From: Cruorifilaria tuberocauda
Taxonomy: Eukaryota; Nematoda; Chromadorea; Rhabditida; Onchocercidae
Direction of reading: 5' to 3'
NCBI GenBank assembly: GCA_013365365.1
Contig: JABVXU010000225.1
Span: forward strand, 1 to 64,000
DNA: 64,000 bases
This document shows, in pieces, positions 24,897 through 39,961 of the stretch (positions are counted from its first letter, which is position 1; each line of letters starts with the position of its first letter). A program made the position numbers and the translations under genes. A model generated the notes under the pieces. That model had not been told where the DNA came from and ran no database searches. It worked only from the letters and a program-made list of their open reading frames with translations.

Positions 24897-26587
24897 GTTT
24901 GTGTTCGACCTTTTTTCCTTCGTACCGAATAGGATTTTTTTCCATACTATAAAAAGAAAAATGAATTCAAAAGGTAAAGAGCACAGTGTTCAAAGAATTG
25001 TAACAATTTGAAAATTATTCATCAAATTTCAAAATACATTTTTACAACTTACTCGCTTCTTATTCTTCTTCATCGATAGTTTGAAGATTTCTAAAGTAAT
25101 TTCAATCCGCAAAACAACTTAGTTTAGGAGCTTTATAGAACTGCAAATATATATTTTTATATCCTCAGATTCTTTACTGTGCATTAAACTGAACCACCAG
25201 TGAAAGAAAGTTAAAGTCACGAATAAGTAAAATTAACATCAATATGAGAGAATTAATAGGTGACCTATTATCAGATACTAAAGGAATGATTCATTGTTTA
25301 GTAACAAACTGAAAGAGAGCTAACTTGACCACTTTGACCACAGTAATACAAACTTCTTGACCTAACCAAAAGCTGTAGTGAAACATGATATATGAATGAA
25401 AGCTTGCAATGTTCAACTGAGATCTTATTATCATTTAAACAATCACTAAAAAAATTGCTGTTACGGATATGAATCGTTATTCAAAATAAGGTTGACAAAT
25501 GCGACACTTATAAATTATTACGTTGTTGAGAAAATCACAAAAAATGCTGCAGTAGGCATTGCCAACATTCGATATATTATCATCAGAAGGACAATGGATT
25601 TCTTCAGCTACCCGACCATTGACCACCAATCACATGACACCTTTCGAACGTCATACTGCCTTACAGTTTCCCACCGGCCGTCCTCTATTCGACGGCACGT
25701 CCCATTCAGCAAATAGGCGGTCTGTTTAGGGCGTCTGTTTCTGAAATTCACTCACCTTATCGAGGCGTTGTCTTTAGATTATTTGCAAGTTTACTTTGTC
25801 AAAACAGCATTTAGATGAAAGATTACAATCATCATCCGATTAAAAAATGGTGTTATGGCGCATCGACTGGTATTTCTCCTCATTTGATTTTAAATCAGAT
25901 TTAGGTTAGTGTACTGTTATAGTATAAGAAGCAGTAAGAATCAATATGGTCCAGAAGTTCAGAAGAATTAAATTAGTAACATTCCTTCTAAATTTCTTTT
26001 AAATTTGTGAATAGACCGCTTAATCCCGAATCTCTTGCAACTCAATATGGTGCAAGGAATGAGTTCCTTTTAGCTCCTGAGCTGCAACCATACAGATATC
26101 AGACGTTAGCTTGAGTGGTAATTTGAATTTCGTGTTTATAAGTACATTAAAATTTACGATACAAAATAGAAGTTAGAATTTAAAACTGCGTTCTAAATAA
26201 GAACTATAAATTGATGAAATATTATATTATCAAATTGTTCAGTCCAGTACACAGACACGTCCCTTTTTTACTGATTTTTTCTGCTTGATATTTTCATCAC
26301 TTATGTTTCTTTCGCTTGTCAGAATGATATGAGTTAAGAGTAACTGCAAGAAACAACGATGGTTCAATGTTTTGATTTTTGTTCACTACCTAAACTCTTA
26401 CATATGGCTTCATCATTAATGAGTATGCGGATATTGATGATCATGTTTTTATATTTCTACAAATCAGTGGATCGTGTTAAATACGATATTTCCTCTGTAA
26501 TAATTTTTCTTGTTTTTCTTCTTTACATTGCGATGTTGTACGCCTGAATGACCTATTATTGAAAGGAATGTGTTTCAGAAATCAAAC
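24897..26587. other. Intergenic region upstream of CWC22
   Basis: About 1.7 kb. A patch at about 25600-25770 is clearly richer in G and C than its surroundings (for example CCACCGGCCGTCCTC, then GGCGGTCTGTTTAGGGCG). It could be a promoter of the downstream gene or a decayed element. No exon was recognised. Confidence 0.4.
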
Positions 26588-29500
26588 ATGTCATCGGAAC
26601 AACAGAAAACGCAAAAGCTAAAAAAGGATATGGATTTGTTACATACTCGCACAGGTGGTGCTTATATCCCACCTGCTAAACTTAAAATGATGCAGGAGCA
26701 GATTAGTGATAAGAACAGTGAGCTATATCAAAGGCTGGATTGGGAACGCCTGAAGAAGCGGATTCATGGGCAGGTCTATCCTTTTCATAAGTTCACCCAG
26801 TGATGTTTGTTATCATTTGTCATTGCTAGCATTCTTTCAGGTGAACAAAGCGAATACAAGTAATTTGCTGAATGTCATACGAGATTTATTGCGTGAAAAC
26901 GTCGTTCGAGGAAGGTGAAGAAATCTTTTTCAAATTTAGAACTTTTTGTACACCTTTTTATGCTTTCCACAAAATTAAGCTGTGAAATTCAGGATGTAGA
27001 ACTGAGTACCACTATGATAATAAGTTTTACACCTCTAATTTACTTTTGTCATAACTCTATTAATTAACAATTTTATGAACTCCTTGGATTAATGTTAGAA
27101 CTTTGTATTAGGTAGTTTCATTTTGCTTACAGGTATAATTATTTTCAGAGGTTTATTAGCACGATCAATAATCCAAGCACAGTCATATTCACCAACATAT
27201 TCCAATGTGTATGCAGCAGTAGTTGCTGTTATTAATAGTCACTTTCCAAACATAGGAATGTTGATCATTCATCGGTTGCTAATACAATTTAAGCGGTGTT
27301 ATAAACGAAACGACAAAACATCTACTGTTACAGTATCGAAGTTTATTGCTCATCTTATCAACCAACAAGTGGTGCGTATTCTTTTTCTGTCTTATTTTCA
27401 TCAACCACTCTTTGGCATTTTTCTAACGCGAAAATTTTTAGCGGTAGTTGTGTCAGAGGTATCGGTCTATCCTTCTACAAGTCAATACTTGTTTCATTCT
27501 TATCGATAATGTCGAAAATAGTGTATCAAAGACTTATGTTTTAGATTTTGCTGACCTGTTTAATGCCTTACAGAGTGTTTGATTGCAGATTCATGAGATC
27601 CTTGCATTGGAAATGATGATATTAATGCTTGAAAATCCAACTGATGATTCCGTGGAGGTCACGGTAGCATTTTTGAAAGAGTGTGGTGCTAAACTATCAG
27701 AAATTTCGCCTCGTGGTTTAAACGGTAAGTTTTGTTCACGAATATTGATATATTAAGCATTATTATTGAAATATAGGATTGCTCGAATTTCTACATATTT
27801 TTTTATAATTTTTTCTTGGAGATAAAGTTTTCAGCAATTTTTGATCGTTTGCGAAGTATTCTAAGTGAGTCCGATATAGATAAAAGAATTCAATATATGA
27901 TCGAAGTTATTTTTCACATTCGAAAAGACAAGTTCCAGGTGAAGTTTATAAGTTTTAATCTGTTATTCTAATTTATTTCGACACTGTTAGAAAAAAGTCC
28001 AAAATAATTTTCATGGTTGAGATAATCATTGCATTTGCTTTTTTTGTCTCTGTTTTATATAGTTGGAAATTATAATAGGAATGACCTTACGAAGGCCGTT
28101 TGATAGCAGTTGAAATTTGAACATTCTTGAATTCTTTACACCCGGTACTATGTTTTTATCTCGCAGTTCTTTCTATTTCATTTATTTATTTATTCTTCTT
28201 TTCTTTGTTTTAGGCTTATCCCGCAGTGGTTGATGAATTAGACCTGATAGAAGAAGATGATCAAATAACGCATACTATTACTTTGGAGGATCCGCTTATG
28301 CCAGAAAATGAATTAAGTAAGCTAATTATTAACATTGTATTTTTGACATGTTCTTTATTAGTAGATTTTATTCATATTTTAAATTCATTAGTTTAAACTT
28401 ACTTCACTCCACGTAGTTCAATTTATTTTCTGTTTAAGACGTATTTAAATATGATGCCGAATTTGAAAAACATGAAGCAGAATATGAAGAAATTCGACGT
28501 GATGCAATCGGTTTCGCAGAGGAAGGTTCAGATGAAGAGGAAGAAAGCGAAGGGACACCGGATGAAGAGACAGCAGAAGCTCAGCAAGGTTTCAAAAGTT
28601 TTTTTTTGTATTCTTGGCTAACTGAGTAACTTAGAATATTTTTTTTTGAACGAATCTATTCTTAATTTCAACTTAATCTTAATTTAGGAGAAAAACAAAG
28701 TACTGTGATTATCGACAATACAGAACAAAACTTAGTGGCATTTCGACGCAACATTTACTTGACAATTCAGTCTTCACTCGACTTTCAGGAAGCAGCTCAT
28801 AAATTACTTAAAATTGATTTGAAAAGTGGTCAAGATGTTAGTTTTTCTCTATATCTCTTCTTCGTCATGATAGTAATTCGTAATGAAAAGTTCTGTTATT
28901 TAGGTGGAACTTTGCAACATGATCGTGGACTGCTGTGCTCAGCAAAGGACTTACGAGAAGTTTTATGGTCTACTAGCGGAGCGATTTTGTCGACTTCGCA
29001 GGGAATTTCAAGAAGCATTCGAGCGAATTGCTCGTGATACTTACAACACGATACATCGATTTGAATATAATAAACTGCGCAACATGGCCTGCTTAATAGC
29101 CCATCTTCTTTCAACCGATGCCATTTCATGGAATGTAAGTTTTTGCACAAATGCTTGTATTATTCTATAAAAACCAATAAAATTCACTGTTTTCTTGCCT
29201 TTTTTACGAATGGAGGAAGAAGCAATTCTACACATTTTTTTGTCCTAATATCGGTTAATGAACTAAATATGTTTGAAACTTGTTGCTATCAAAATTTCGT
29301 TAGTTTAGATCTTAGATCAGATATCGTTGAATGAGGAGGACACAACTTCTTCTGGACGAATATACATTAAAATAGTTTTTCAAGAACTTGCCGAATTTTT
29401 GGGTGTAGAAAATTTATTGCAGAGGATTCGGGACCCGTAAGCTATTTCCTTCATTTTTGCTTTTTCTACAATTTAATCTTCGAAAATAGTTGTGCGGCTT

Positions 29501-30761
29501 TTTTTACTTACATTTCGTTAAAAAAAAATGCCGTTTGCCTTCTTTTCATAAACTATCTCTTACAGTGTTGAATATTTAGCACATAATTATTTTAGGACAA
29601 TGCAGTCTTCCTTCGACAAAATATTCCCACGTGACAACCCGAATAATACTCGCTTTTCGATCAATTTCTTTACTACGATCGGTCTTGGATATCTCACGTA
29701 AGCAAATTTTGTTTTTGATTTTAAAAATGTATTTAAAAACAGTATTTCAAGATTCATCTTCAATCAAGATCTTTGACTTGAATAATTTTTTTCCGAAGAT
29801 AGTACAGTAATGACCTTTTCTTATTGCTGTGTATAGTTTTTTGGTTGAAGGTTTCATCGCGAAAGCTTATTTCTTTATGAAATAGTTCTAATTTTTAGTA
29901 TATTTCACGAACTTCTTAATATTAAAATAAAATGTTTTTTTTTCTTGTTAATTCTGTTTCCAGAATCGATCTGAGATTGCATTTGGACCAAGTTCGAAAA
30001 GAAGCCAAAGTTAAAGAAGTTTCGTCTTCTTCAAGAAGTTCATCAAGTGATTCAGATTCGGATGAAAGCATTAGTGATTCAACCTCCAGCACATGTTAGT
30101 TTATGGAATTTGTTTTTTGATTAGCGGAAAAACTTACATATGCTCCGACTAATGGATTCTTCTAATTCAAGAAGGAAGCGTAATTTGAATTGCACTAAAT
30201 TTTTCAGCTTCGTCAGAGACCGATGATAGTCATAGCAGTGAGAAATCAAAACATGGTGCGAAATCATCGCCGAAAAAAGAACAGATAAAAAAGATGCCAA
30301 AAATTGTACAGAAAAAAAGTCATTACTCGAAGAATATTGGTCGGAAGAATGAAAGTGATTGGGATGATAGAATGAACGAAATTGCGGTTAAAAGACGTGG
30401 AATTGATGAAGAAAAAATTAAAATACAAATTTATAATAAGAAAAGTGACAGAGAAACGGGAAGAAAGTATGGAAATGATGAATCAGACAAAAAGAAGCAC
30501 AGAAGATTTATCGGGGAAAGGGAAGACAGCGAGGAACGAATAAATGAAAGAAAGCACTGTAAAATTGGACGGAGAGAGAATGGAATCCACAAGCGAAAAT
30601 ATGATGAGAAGAGACGAAGAAGTGATTCAAACGATTTGGAAAATCGAGGGAAAGGTACAAGTAATGAGAAATCTAATCAAAGCGGTCGTGATCGCAAAGA
30701 TAAAGCCAATGGAAGCAAACGGGAGCATAAACATGAAAGCAAACGTCGAAGACGTGAATGA
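26588..30761 (+). CDS. let-858: Pre-mRNA-splicing factor CWC22
   Basis: Thirteen exons (26588-26773, 26841-26914, 27149-27371, 27589-27724, 27835-27938, 28214-28316, 28439-28588, 28688-28836, 28904-29134, 29309-29436, 29596-29697, 29964-30094, 30208-30761) join in phase to 756 residues. The N-terminus [14 protein letters not shown] is the family signature. Residues about 60-245 form the MIF4G domain ([29 protein letters not shown]). Residues about 335-450 form the MA3 domain ([39 protein letters not shown]). [16 protein letters not shown] closes the conserved part, and the last 180 residues are a Ser-rich then Lys/Arg/Glu-rich tail. CWC22 acts in the nuclear spliceosome: it escorts eIF4A3 and loads exon junction complexes. 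The C. elegans orthologue is the essential gene let-858. The TGTTTCAG acceptor eight bases before the ATG suggests trans-splicing. All diagnostic residues are present and the gene looks intact. Confidence 0.96.
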
Positions 30762-31443
30762 ATTCCAAGTTCTTTTAAAGTTTATTTAAGATTTGTAAAT
30801 TGTAAGTAGGATGATGGCATACGTAACTTCCAATCGAAGTAATAACTGTATCTTCATATTTTTGTTGCAGTATTATACATATATACTGTTCCAGATGTTT
30901 GTTTCAGTGTCATTTATATTCTAAATTCTCGTTTATAAAATTTTCAACTTAACAACAGTATTGCAGAGCAGTGTCGCAGTTTTGTTGTATTTACAAATGT
31001 TTGCTAAGATTACATCAAATTTTCTAGTACTGAAGTTAACTCCCTAAAATTGTGTTTTCTCAAAATAGTTAAATCTTTGCCTTCCATTCCATGTTAACTC
31101 TCTCTCTAATGTAAATGAACTGGATCATGAAAGCATATTCTTTTTAATATACTGAATCAAATCCTCGTGTCAGCAAGCTTTTGAAATTATCGAATGAAGG
31201 CTTAAATTACAGCTAAAACTTTAAATAATTTATGCGCCGGTCGAAAATTTTTAGAAATCTATAAATATCGTAACAGATGATAATAAATTCATTTTCTATT
31301 TGAGGCTTCGAAAGATAGTCTTATTTTTTTGTTTGCAGTAGGCAATCGTGTAATGACAGGTTTGCTCTCTTACTGATTAGAAAAGGATCATATACTCAAC
31401 CAATTTCAAATCTTGAAAGTTTGCAATTGTTTTGAAAGTATAG
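30762..31443. other. Spacer between CWC22 and the tyrosine kinase
   Basis: About 680 bases holding the CWC22 3' untranslated region and the start region of the kinase on the same strand. I found no RNA gene or open frame. The gap is somewhat long for a nematode operon, so independent promoters are as likely. Confidence 0.5.
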
Positions 31444-34852
<3,409 letters not shown>

Positions 34853-37298
34853 AAGACCAAGTTGAAACATGTTACACATTTAAAATAAATGTTAATAAAA
34901 TTCCAGATAATATTCAAGATTCCATCATATACGGTACGATTATATTTGAAAGAGAAACGATATATAGAAACAATACATTACGCATGTCCATGTTTTTTGC
35001 TTGATGATAGAAATAAATTTTTCCTATAAAAATTTCCTTAATTCGTTAATGATATTAATAAATATGTTCAAAATTGATCACATTTTTGATAACGTTTACC
35101 ACTGATTATTGTCATTTATCATGATTCGCATTTTTAAGACAATTGCATTGACATTGATAATGACAATAATTATCATCATTTAATGATGAAGAATAGTGTT
35201 AAAATGTTTCAGATATCAGGAATAAGATTCTGAAGGGTCGTCTATCAGTTCCATATCTAAAATATGGCTCATAATTTAATGCGATTCTTTATATGTTTTG
35301 CCCCTTTTAATAATATTGATTAATTTTTAGTAAACAGTTTACCTTAAATCAATTTAATAGACTTCTGCTATGCTCGCAGAGGAACACAAAGTTAAATAAA
35401 TACTTTTCCAAATATACACTAAAATTTTTGATAAAATTACTGCACATCGTTTAATTTAGAGAACTTTCATCATTCTCCATTTTGGCAGCCACTTCAAATT
35501 ATGTCATTGTTGATATTAGCGAATGCATCTGATGATATAGCGCTAAGCATTTTATTTTAAGGTGCACTATGAAATCTATGGTTTAATTTTTTTCCTTTAA
35601 AAATTTTAAGCAACAATTTATGGTTTTTATTGGTTTAATGTAGAAATTTCTGGCGTAATTTTTCAGACAACTATGCTTGCTGCTTAAATCATCTATATCA
35701 TCCAGCATTAATATTAAATTTGTTTACTTTACACTTTGCGCTGAAAATCGCAAAAATTGAAGAGATTTAAATTTTGAAACTCTATATTCTGGTCTTAATA
35801 TGTAAACAAAATTTGTGTGTTCCTTGTTTACAAGTTCGTCGGTAGAATTATGAAGAAAACAAAGAGCAATAAAATTTATTGGCTTTATTTAACATTGCGA
35901 AAGGGACGCTTTGTGTTCCTAAGTTGTAAAAGCTTTAGAAGCCTCCTTGTTGTAGGATATGAACTGTATATAGTCGCTCTCCTCCAGAATAAAGAAGGTC
36001 CTAAACGCCAAAAGCCAAAAGCGTTTTTAAAAAATTGCCTCAAGAAGTGCGTTGCCTCAAGGAGTGCGGCGAGTCACCTAAAAGTGGAATTGAGCCCCTT
36101 TCCCTTGTCGTATTGATACGTGAAACTCTCCGGAATGTGTAGAATTGTTGATGTTAATGTATTAATGTTGTATTATCGTATGTATCAAATCTGTTGGAAT
36201 AAAGGTATAATTAGCCCAGTTTGGGGTATAATCCAAGTAACGCTTTCGCATCTGCGTGACACAAAAGCGAGCAGTTTGATTCAACGCAAATGGAATAGAA
36301 GTTCCTTAAGCCTGTAAAAGAAAGAACACTCTCAATCTTGTGACGGTCATAGAAGAATGTCGACAATATTGAATGATGGTATTTTATCACAACATTTGTT
36401 TATTCAATCATTCGATAAATCATAAATTAGAAAAACAATCACAAAAGTTGTCCCTGAATTTTTTGTTTTTTTTTATATCCATTAAACAATATGATTATAA
36501 ATATATTCACGTATGAATATTTGTTCCTCATAAAAAAACAAAGCTTTTCGCTAGCTGAATAGAATGTTTATTGCCACTAGCTGAATGTTTGTTGCCACTT
36601 TATCGATCTTCTACTGTTAAATTTAATTAAGCACAATGTACTTACAAGCTTTCTGCCCATAGTACTTAATTTCTATTTGTATCAGAAATAATCCATGGGA
36701 AAATAAAACGAAAACATTTGTCTTAATCGCTTAGAATGAGTTTCATCGCATTTGATTGAATTTATTTTACTGTTCCTCTTATATCAACTCTTTATTAGTT
36801 CGATTTTTTGCCATATAAAAAAATATTTAAAAAAAAATCAATTTCGGTATTTGACTTGTATTATTTTTTCGAGTTTTAATTTTCCGTTTAAGTTTTCTTT
36901 ATTCAATACCATCTGTAAACATTTGCCAGTTTTACTAGTTTTAGTGCTAGCAAATTTTGGACTAAATAAATCTCCAGTTATTTCAAACTTAATTAATAGA
37001 GAGCTAATGAAGAATCCTTTCCTCCATATTCAATTTTCTCCTGAATCATAAGTCATTCATAATCAATTTCTCATATTTTCACGATTTTTCAAAAAAGATC
37101 TTTTTAATACTAAATTTAAATTGCTCGTAGTCATATATTATATCTCTAGCATATTTGCACTACAGATATTACGAAAGTTCCCACATGAACTTTTTTAGTT
37201 GAATTCAGATACAGCAAGAAAGCTTTCTTTTTATAGCTTTAACATTACCAGGTTCCAACTTTTTTCTTACATTTTTCATATTTCGTCCATTCGATTAG
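34853..37298. other. Intergenic region between convergent genes
   Basis: About 2.4 kb. It holds the kinase 3' region with two AATAAA signals, a G/C-richer patch at about 35990-36120 and 36200-36350 (listed separately), and an imperfect tandem duplication at about 36551-36597. The open frame at 36752-37051 (plus) is Phe/Leu/Ile-rich and not recognised. Confidence 0.45.
35940..36365 (+). other. Possible retroelement remnant or solo LTR
   Basis: Base composition rises sharply here. In one plus frame about 36037-36150 reads LPQEVRCLKECGESPKSGIE and on to a stop after LIRETLRNV, which looks like the end of a coding sequence. It includes a 17-base near-perfect tandem unit (TTGCCTCAAGAAGTGCG/TTGCCTCAAGGAGTGCG). 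After it come TGTTGATG at about 36147, an AATAAA at 36200 and a CA-ending stretch near 36365, an arrangement like an LTR. I did not find a second LTR, a primer-binding site or reverse transcriptase motifs, so this is weak. Confidence 0.25.
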
Positions 37299-39961
37299 TC
37301 ATTGATGCGCGGTCGTAATGACTTTTGCAGCCATCACAAAGTTTTGCTTCAACTGCAAATCACACTGACCACAGTCAACATGATCTCCTTCCAATACTTG
37401 ATTTAGAGAAAGGCTACTGGTAGACGTTTGACTTGCTGACGAAAATATTTCTGCTGTAAACGTAATAACACATCAGAGAGAGAGAGAGAAAATTTTTCGG
37501 ATCAGAGAGAAAATTTTTCGGTTCCGAATATCTTCAACAAATTTCGCGCGTATATGTCTGAAATGGTATTCAATGTTGACTGGGATCTAGATTTTCTAAT
37601 TTTTCGTTTTTTGAAAAGTTAAAATTGATGTATTAGAAAAGAAACGATTTTATATCTATCATTCAAAACTTTTATTTACTCGTTACTGGTATATTTTTCA
37701 ATTTGGAATTTGCTGATTATCACACTTTTCAGTTTTAAAGTCAAGAAATTGTTATAGAGCTCACCGATTAAAGAATAAATGCATAAAAGGACTTTTCCCA
37801 TTCCATAATACACATAAAAGAATATCAATTGCATTATATTTCGTAGTATAAGGCACATAATAAGGCCTCAAAAACATAAAATAGATAGATACACAAACAG
37901 TATAGCCACCATTAATTATCACTTGTAATGTTAAAAGTGTATCTCGACGTCTAGTGCTGTCATGCACTTTACTGCCTGGTGCTGAACTCTGAAATCATTT
38001 CTGCAATTTACGAGATTTACAAAGTTGTTAAATTAATTTTCTAAATAGACACTGTAAACGAAAAGCAAATCCGTTCGCATATTATGTAATTTCAAGTATC
38101 CATGAAAATTTAAGAAATAGAATTACTGAAAAGGTCTCGAATATAAATGTTACAAAAATGAAATATTTTCCAGAGATATTTAGAGTTAATAAGGAGCAGA
38201 CAAAACATTTATGATTTGCTATTTCTCATTTGTGTAGCAGAATGAATTCCTCCGTTAATTTATAGCAGTAATGTTCGCAAGAATCCAAAATAATATTGAA
38301 AATTACTAACTTTTCTCAAAACAAGTATTAATAACAGAACGTAGCAGACGGTAGAGAGTATGCTGGTCACCAAAGTGGTTATGCGATCGTAGGAAGGCAT
38401 GAAATCGGGACTGTAGTACACCCACATCAACTTCGCCGCATCGAATCCGTACGTGGCATAAGGTGTCAACCAAATCAACGAAAATATGGTCGGAATGGCA
38501 ATTGTAAAAAATAATATAACCTAAAAGGGAATAATATTATCACTTTTATCGTACTGTATTTGTCCACGCGATGATTACAATGCAGATTAAGATATATTGT
38601 AACAAAAAACTTCCATGTTCTATTATTTACAACAATAATATTGATTGTTATTAATTGTTATTACTGTTTATTATTATGACTATTACTAATTAATATAATT
38701 ATTATTAAAGATGCCGTTATTGTCATATTACTAGTTTTATTTTGAATAAAAAGCGGTGATATTTACTAAAATACTATGGGAATAAAAATTAAAGTTAAAT
38801 AATTATATTATAATTTCTCATTTTTCAACGTCTTCACTTCCACATGTCAGTTTAAATGTTCAATTGGAAAACTTCAAAAAAGTTAATTAAGGAACCGAAG
38901 TCATTCTTGGATTGAAGAAAAGCTCGGACTGTACACCAAAATATAATAATGTCAATCGATTTATGGCCAGTAAAATTGTCAGAGAATCAATGTTGTACCA
39001 GCAAAAGCTGAGCTGGAAACCACAAATCTGAAAAATTTTATTAAGTTAATTTTCAATGCCTCAATTTTTCTAATTGCAAAGGAATTCAAGAAATTTTAGC
39101 TTCAATGATTTAGAAATCAGTTTTCTAAAATATTGCTGGCGATCAAATTTTTAAAAAATGAGTAATAATTGCATATTTGAGTCACTGAACAGAAAAATTA
39201 TTAGTTAAAAATTTTAATTTCAAAATTTCGGCTGAATTGAATTGAAAAAGCATCATCCACCTGAAAAAAATCTGCAGCATTCAAAACTTTGTTATTCTTA
39301 CTTTTTCAATCCATTTGTTTATTGTCGTACCAATTATTGCAAAAATACCGTTGCAGATATAAACGCAAAGTTGAATAATATCAATGAAACCATAACAAAC
39401 AACAATCTTGTAAGTGGAATATTTCATGAGAGAACGATCTGATATAATTATCTGCAAGTACAAAAGTATATTCTCTTCTAAACTTCTGACTACATCACTA
39501 GCTCGTAATTATAAATTATGGATACAAAAAATTTTCGTCAGTTAACCGTGAAACATCCTGTTCATTGTTTCACTATTCAAATATTTAAATATTACAAAGA
39601 CCTGTTTTTGCAAAACTTACTAATAAATACAACGTGACACTAAGTTACAATAGCTGCTATTTGTATTTAGTTCAACAAATATAGTTGTTACAGTTTTCGA
39701 TTAAAATTAATTTAACAGTAGTTCAACTAGCAATAAGCTAAATTAAATGCTCCATTTTTGAGTAAGTACACATTAATAAATTTTGTCACTTCCTATAGTA
39801 TTTTAAAACGATACCTTCTGGATGATCACATACAATAATATGCAAAGAATGGATACGGTAGCGACAAATATTCCAAACAGTGCGGGAAGCAGTTCAAATT
39901 TCATAACAGTTTGCGTTGTGAAGTTGTGATTTCCTTTTGTATGGAGCATTCGATTCTCCAT
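37299..39961 (-). CDS. Serpentine receptor class T-like GPCR, 3' end open
   Basis: Exons 39815-39961, 39302-39451, 38896-39027, 38311-38520 and 37765-37988 join in phase and give about 288 residues with seven hydrophobic segments. TM1 is LFGIFVATVSILCILLYVII. The second exon has LMKYSTYKIVVCYGFIDIIQ, matching the CYKLM..GIIDI signature of the nematode Srt family. TM3 ends LLAINRLTLLYFG, the DRY-equivalent AINR. TM5 and TM6 lie in IFSLIWLTPYA and CYVLLLILVLRK, and TM7 is near LLCVLW with LFFNR at its end. Srt proteins are chemosensory receptors of the Srg superfamily. The cytoplasmic tail is unsettled. After a GTGAGC donor, the next exon (acceptor at 37454) reads in phase only as RNIFVSKSNVYQ and stop (37414), but another frame of it is long and coding-like (SLSLNQVLEGDHVDCGQCDL, stop at 37299). 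The ATG directly follows a TTAG acceptor. Confidence 0.8.
37474..37519. repeat. GA microsatellite with duplicated flank
   Basis: A run of AG dinucleotides is followed by AGAGAGAAAATTTTTCGG, which is repeated once about 19 bases on. It is a small local duplication next to the receptor's last exon. Confidence 0.7.

Noticed and set aside
28896..29150. Minus-strand frames over CWC22 exon 9
   Set aside because: Antisense shadow of the MA3 domain exon.
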